Source: Streptococcus gallolyticus
GTDB lineage: Bacteria > Bacillota > Bacilli > Lactobacillales > Streptococcaceae
Assembly: GCA_019794795.1 (NCBI GenBank)
Contig: JAIMFC010000011.1
Location: forward strand, 1-46,861
Direction of reading: 5' to 3'
Length of the DNA: 46,861 bases
The notes beneath the pieces are model-generated. The model was not told the origin of the DNA. It ran no database searches and saw nothing but the letters and a program-made list of their open reading frames with translations. Within the stretch, counting starts at the first letter, position 1; each line of letters starts with the position of its first letter. This document shows, piece after piece, positions 46,586 to 46,861 of the stretch. The position numbers were made by a program, and so were the translations under genes.

Positions 46586-46665
46586 TGAGTGTTACGATGA
46601 TGGGATATTTTTATCCTTAGTCTAGCTCTGGTCTACTGCCGGATATTTTCCGGCAGTAACACTCA
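46586..46665 (+). other. Three-way junction structure after rplQ
   Basis: Outer stem TGAGTGTTAC/GTAACACTCA (10 bp) encloses GGATA-TTTT-TATCC (about 46603-46616) and a perfect CTGCCGGA-TATTT-TCCGGCAG stem (46636-46656). It has no T run of its own and lies just before the terminator. Confidence 0.7.
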
Positions 46666-46683
46666 TCAGAAACATGATATTTG

Positions 46684-46739
46684 AACGCTTGTTTATGAAA
46701 TGACTTAGGAATAAATCATTTCATAAGCGGGCGTTTTTG
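46684..46739 (+). terminator. Terminator of the ribosomal block
   Basis: AACGC pairs with GCGTT around a long inner stem TTATGAAATGA/TCATTTCATAA, and the right arm ends in five T. Confidence 0.88.
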
Positions 46740-46742
46740 ATA

Positions 46743-46861
46743 TTCTCTGGTGGTCAGCGTCAGCGTATAGGTATTGCTCGCGCCTTGGTCATGGAACCGG
46801 AGTTTGTAATCGCGGATGAACCCATATCAGCCTTGGATGTATCGGTCCGTGCCCAAGTCTT
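46743..46861 (+). pseudogene. 5'-truncated oligopeptide ABC-transporter ATPase (OppF/AmiF-like), open at the window end
   Basis: The frame translates to [19 protein letters not shown] followed by [18 protein letters not shown]: the ABC signature, Walker B and D-loop of an Opp/Ami-type ATPase. Nothing of the Walker A half is present; the frame stops at TGA 46701 and the sequence directly upstream is the rplQ terminator. About the first half of the gene is therefore missing here. The 3' end is outside the window. Confidence 0.8.

Overview
This window reads as chromosomal DNA of a low-GC Gram-positive coccus, most likely Streptococcus suis or a close relative. The evidence is gene order (tRNA cluster, mreCD, pcsB, prs, araT, recO, plsX, acp, pur genes, comR next to purB, ruvB, then the S10-spc-alpha ribosomal operons) and protein features such as a streptococcal PcsB, ComR/ComS and a LytF-like CHAP enzyme. 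The species name is inference; the genus is well supported. Every gene runs on the + strand except one, the LytF-like hydrolase at 18197-19837.

Layout. 45-787: eight tRNA genes, probably the tail of an rRNA operon lying to the left. 853-3475: cell-shape and division genes mreC, mreD and the secreted hydrolase pcsB. 3639-7942: prs, araT, recO, plsX and acp. 8059-26901: purine de novo synthesis (purC, L, F, M, N, H, D, E, K, B), interrupted by three accessory items: a nonsense-mutated GNAT acetyltransferase (15787-16542), the divergent LytF-like hydrolase, and an AT-rich AAA_13/RloC-like ATPase between purK and purB. 27045-28120: the competence regulator ComR and an unlisted 33-residue pheromone precursor ComS ending in a WW-type peptide. 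28173-29787: ruvB and a nucleotidyltransferase gene, both apparently leaderless. 29845-31799: a decayed MFS transporter and its ArsR-type regulator. 32068-46570: the full S10-spc-alpha ribosomal block with secY, adk, infA and rpoA. The last 119 bases are a 5'-truncated oligopeptide ABC-transporter ATPase fragment.

How it fits together. Prs makes PRPP, the substrate of PurF and the effector of PurR; PurBoxes are visible upstream of purD and, unexpectedly, upstream of comR at nearly the same distance from the -10. ComR with mature ComS should activate comS (and comX elsewhere); the LytF-like gene carries ComX-type boxes, one of them overlapping the purD PurBox. Purine supply and competence are therefore physically, and perhaps regulatorily, interleaved here.

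The most interesting items are the PurBox before comR, the comRS pair, the competence-type LytF-like gene, the solo RloC-like ATPase inside the pur cluster, three genes with predicted leaderless mRNAs, and a series of nested hairpins in the widened gaps of the ribosomal operon.
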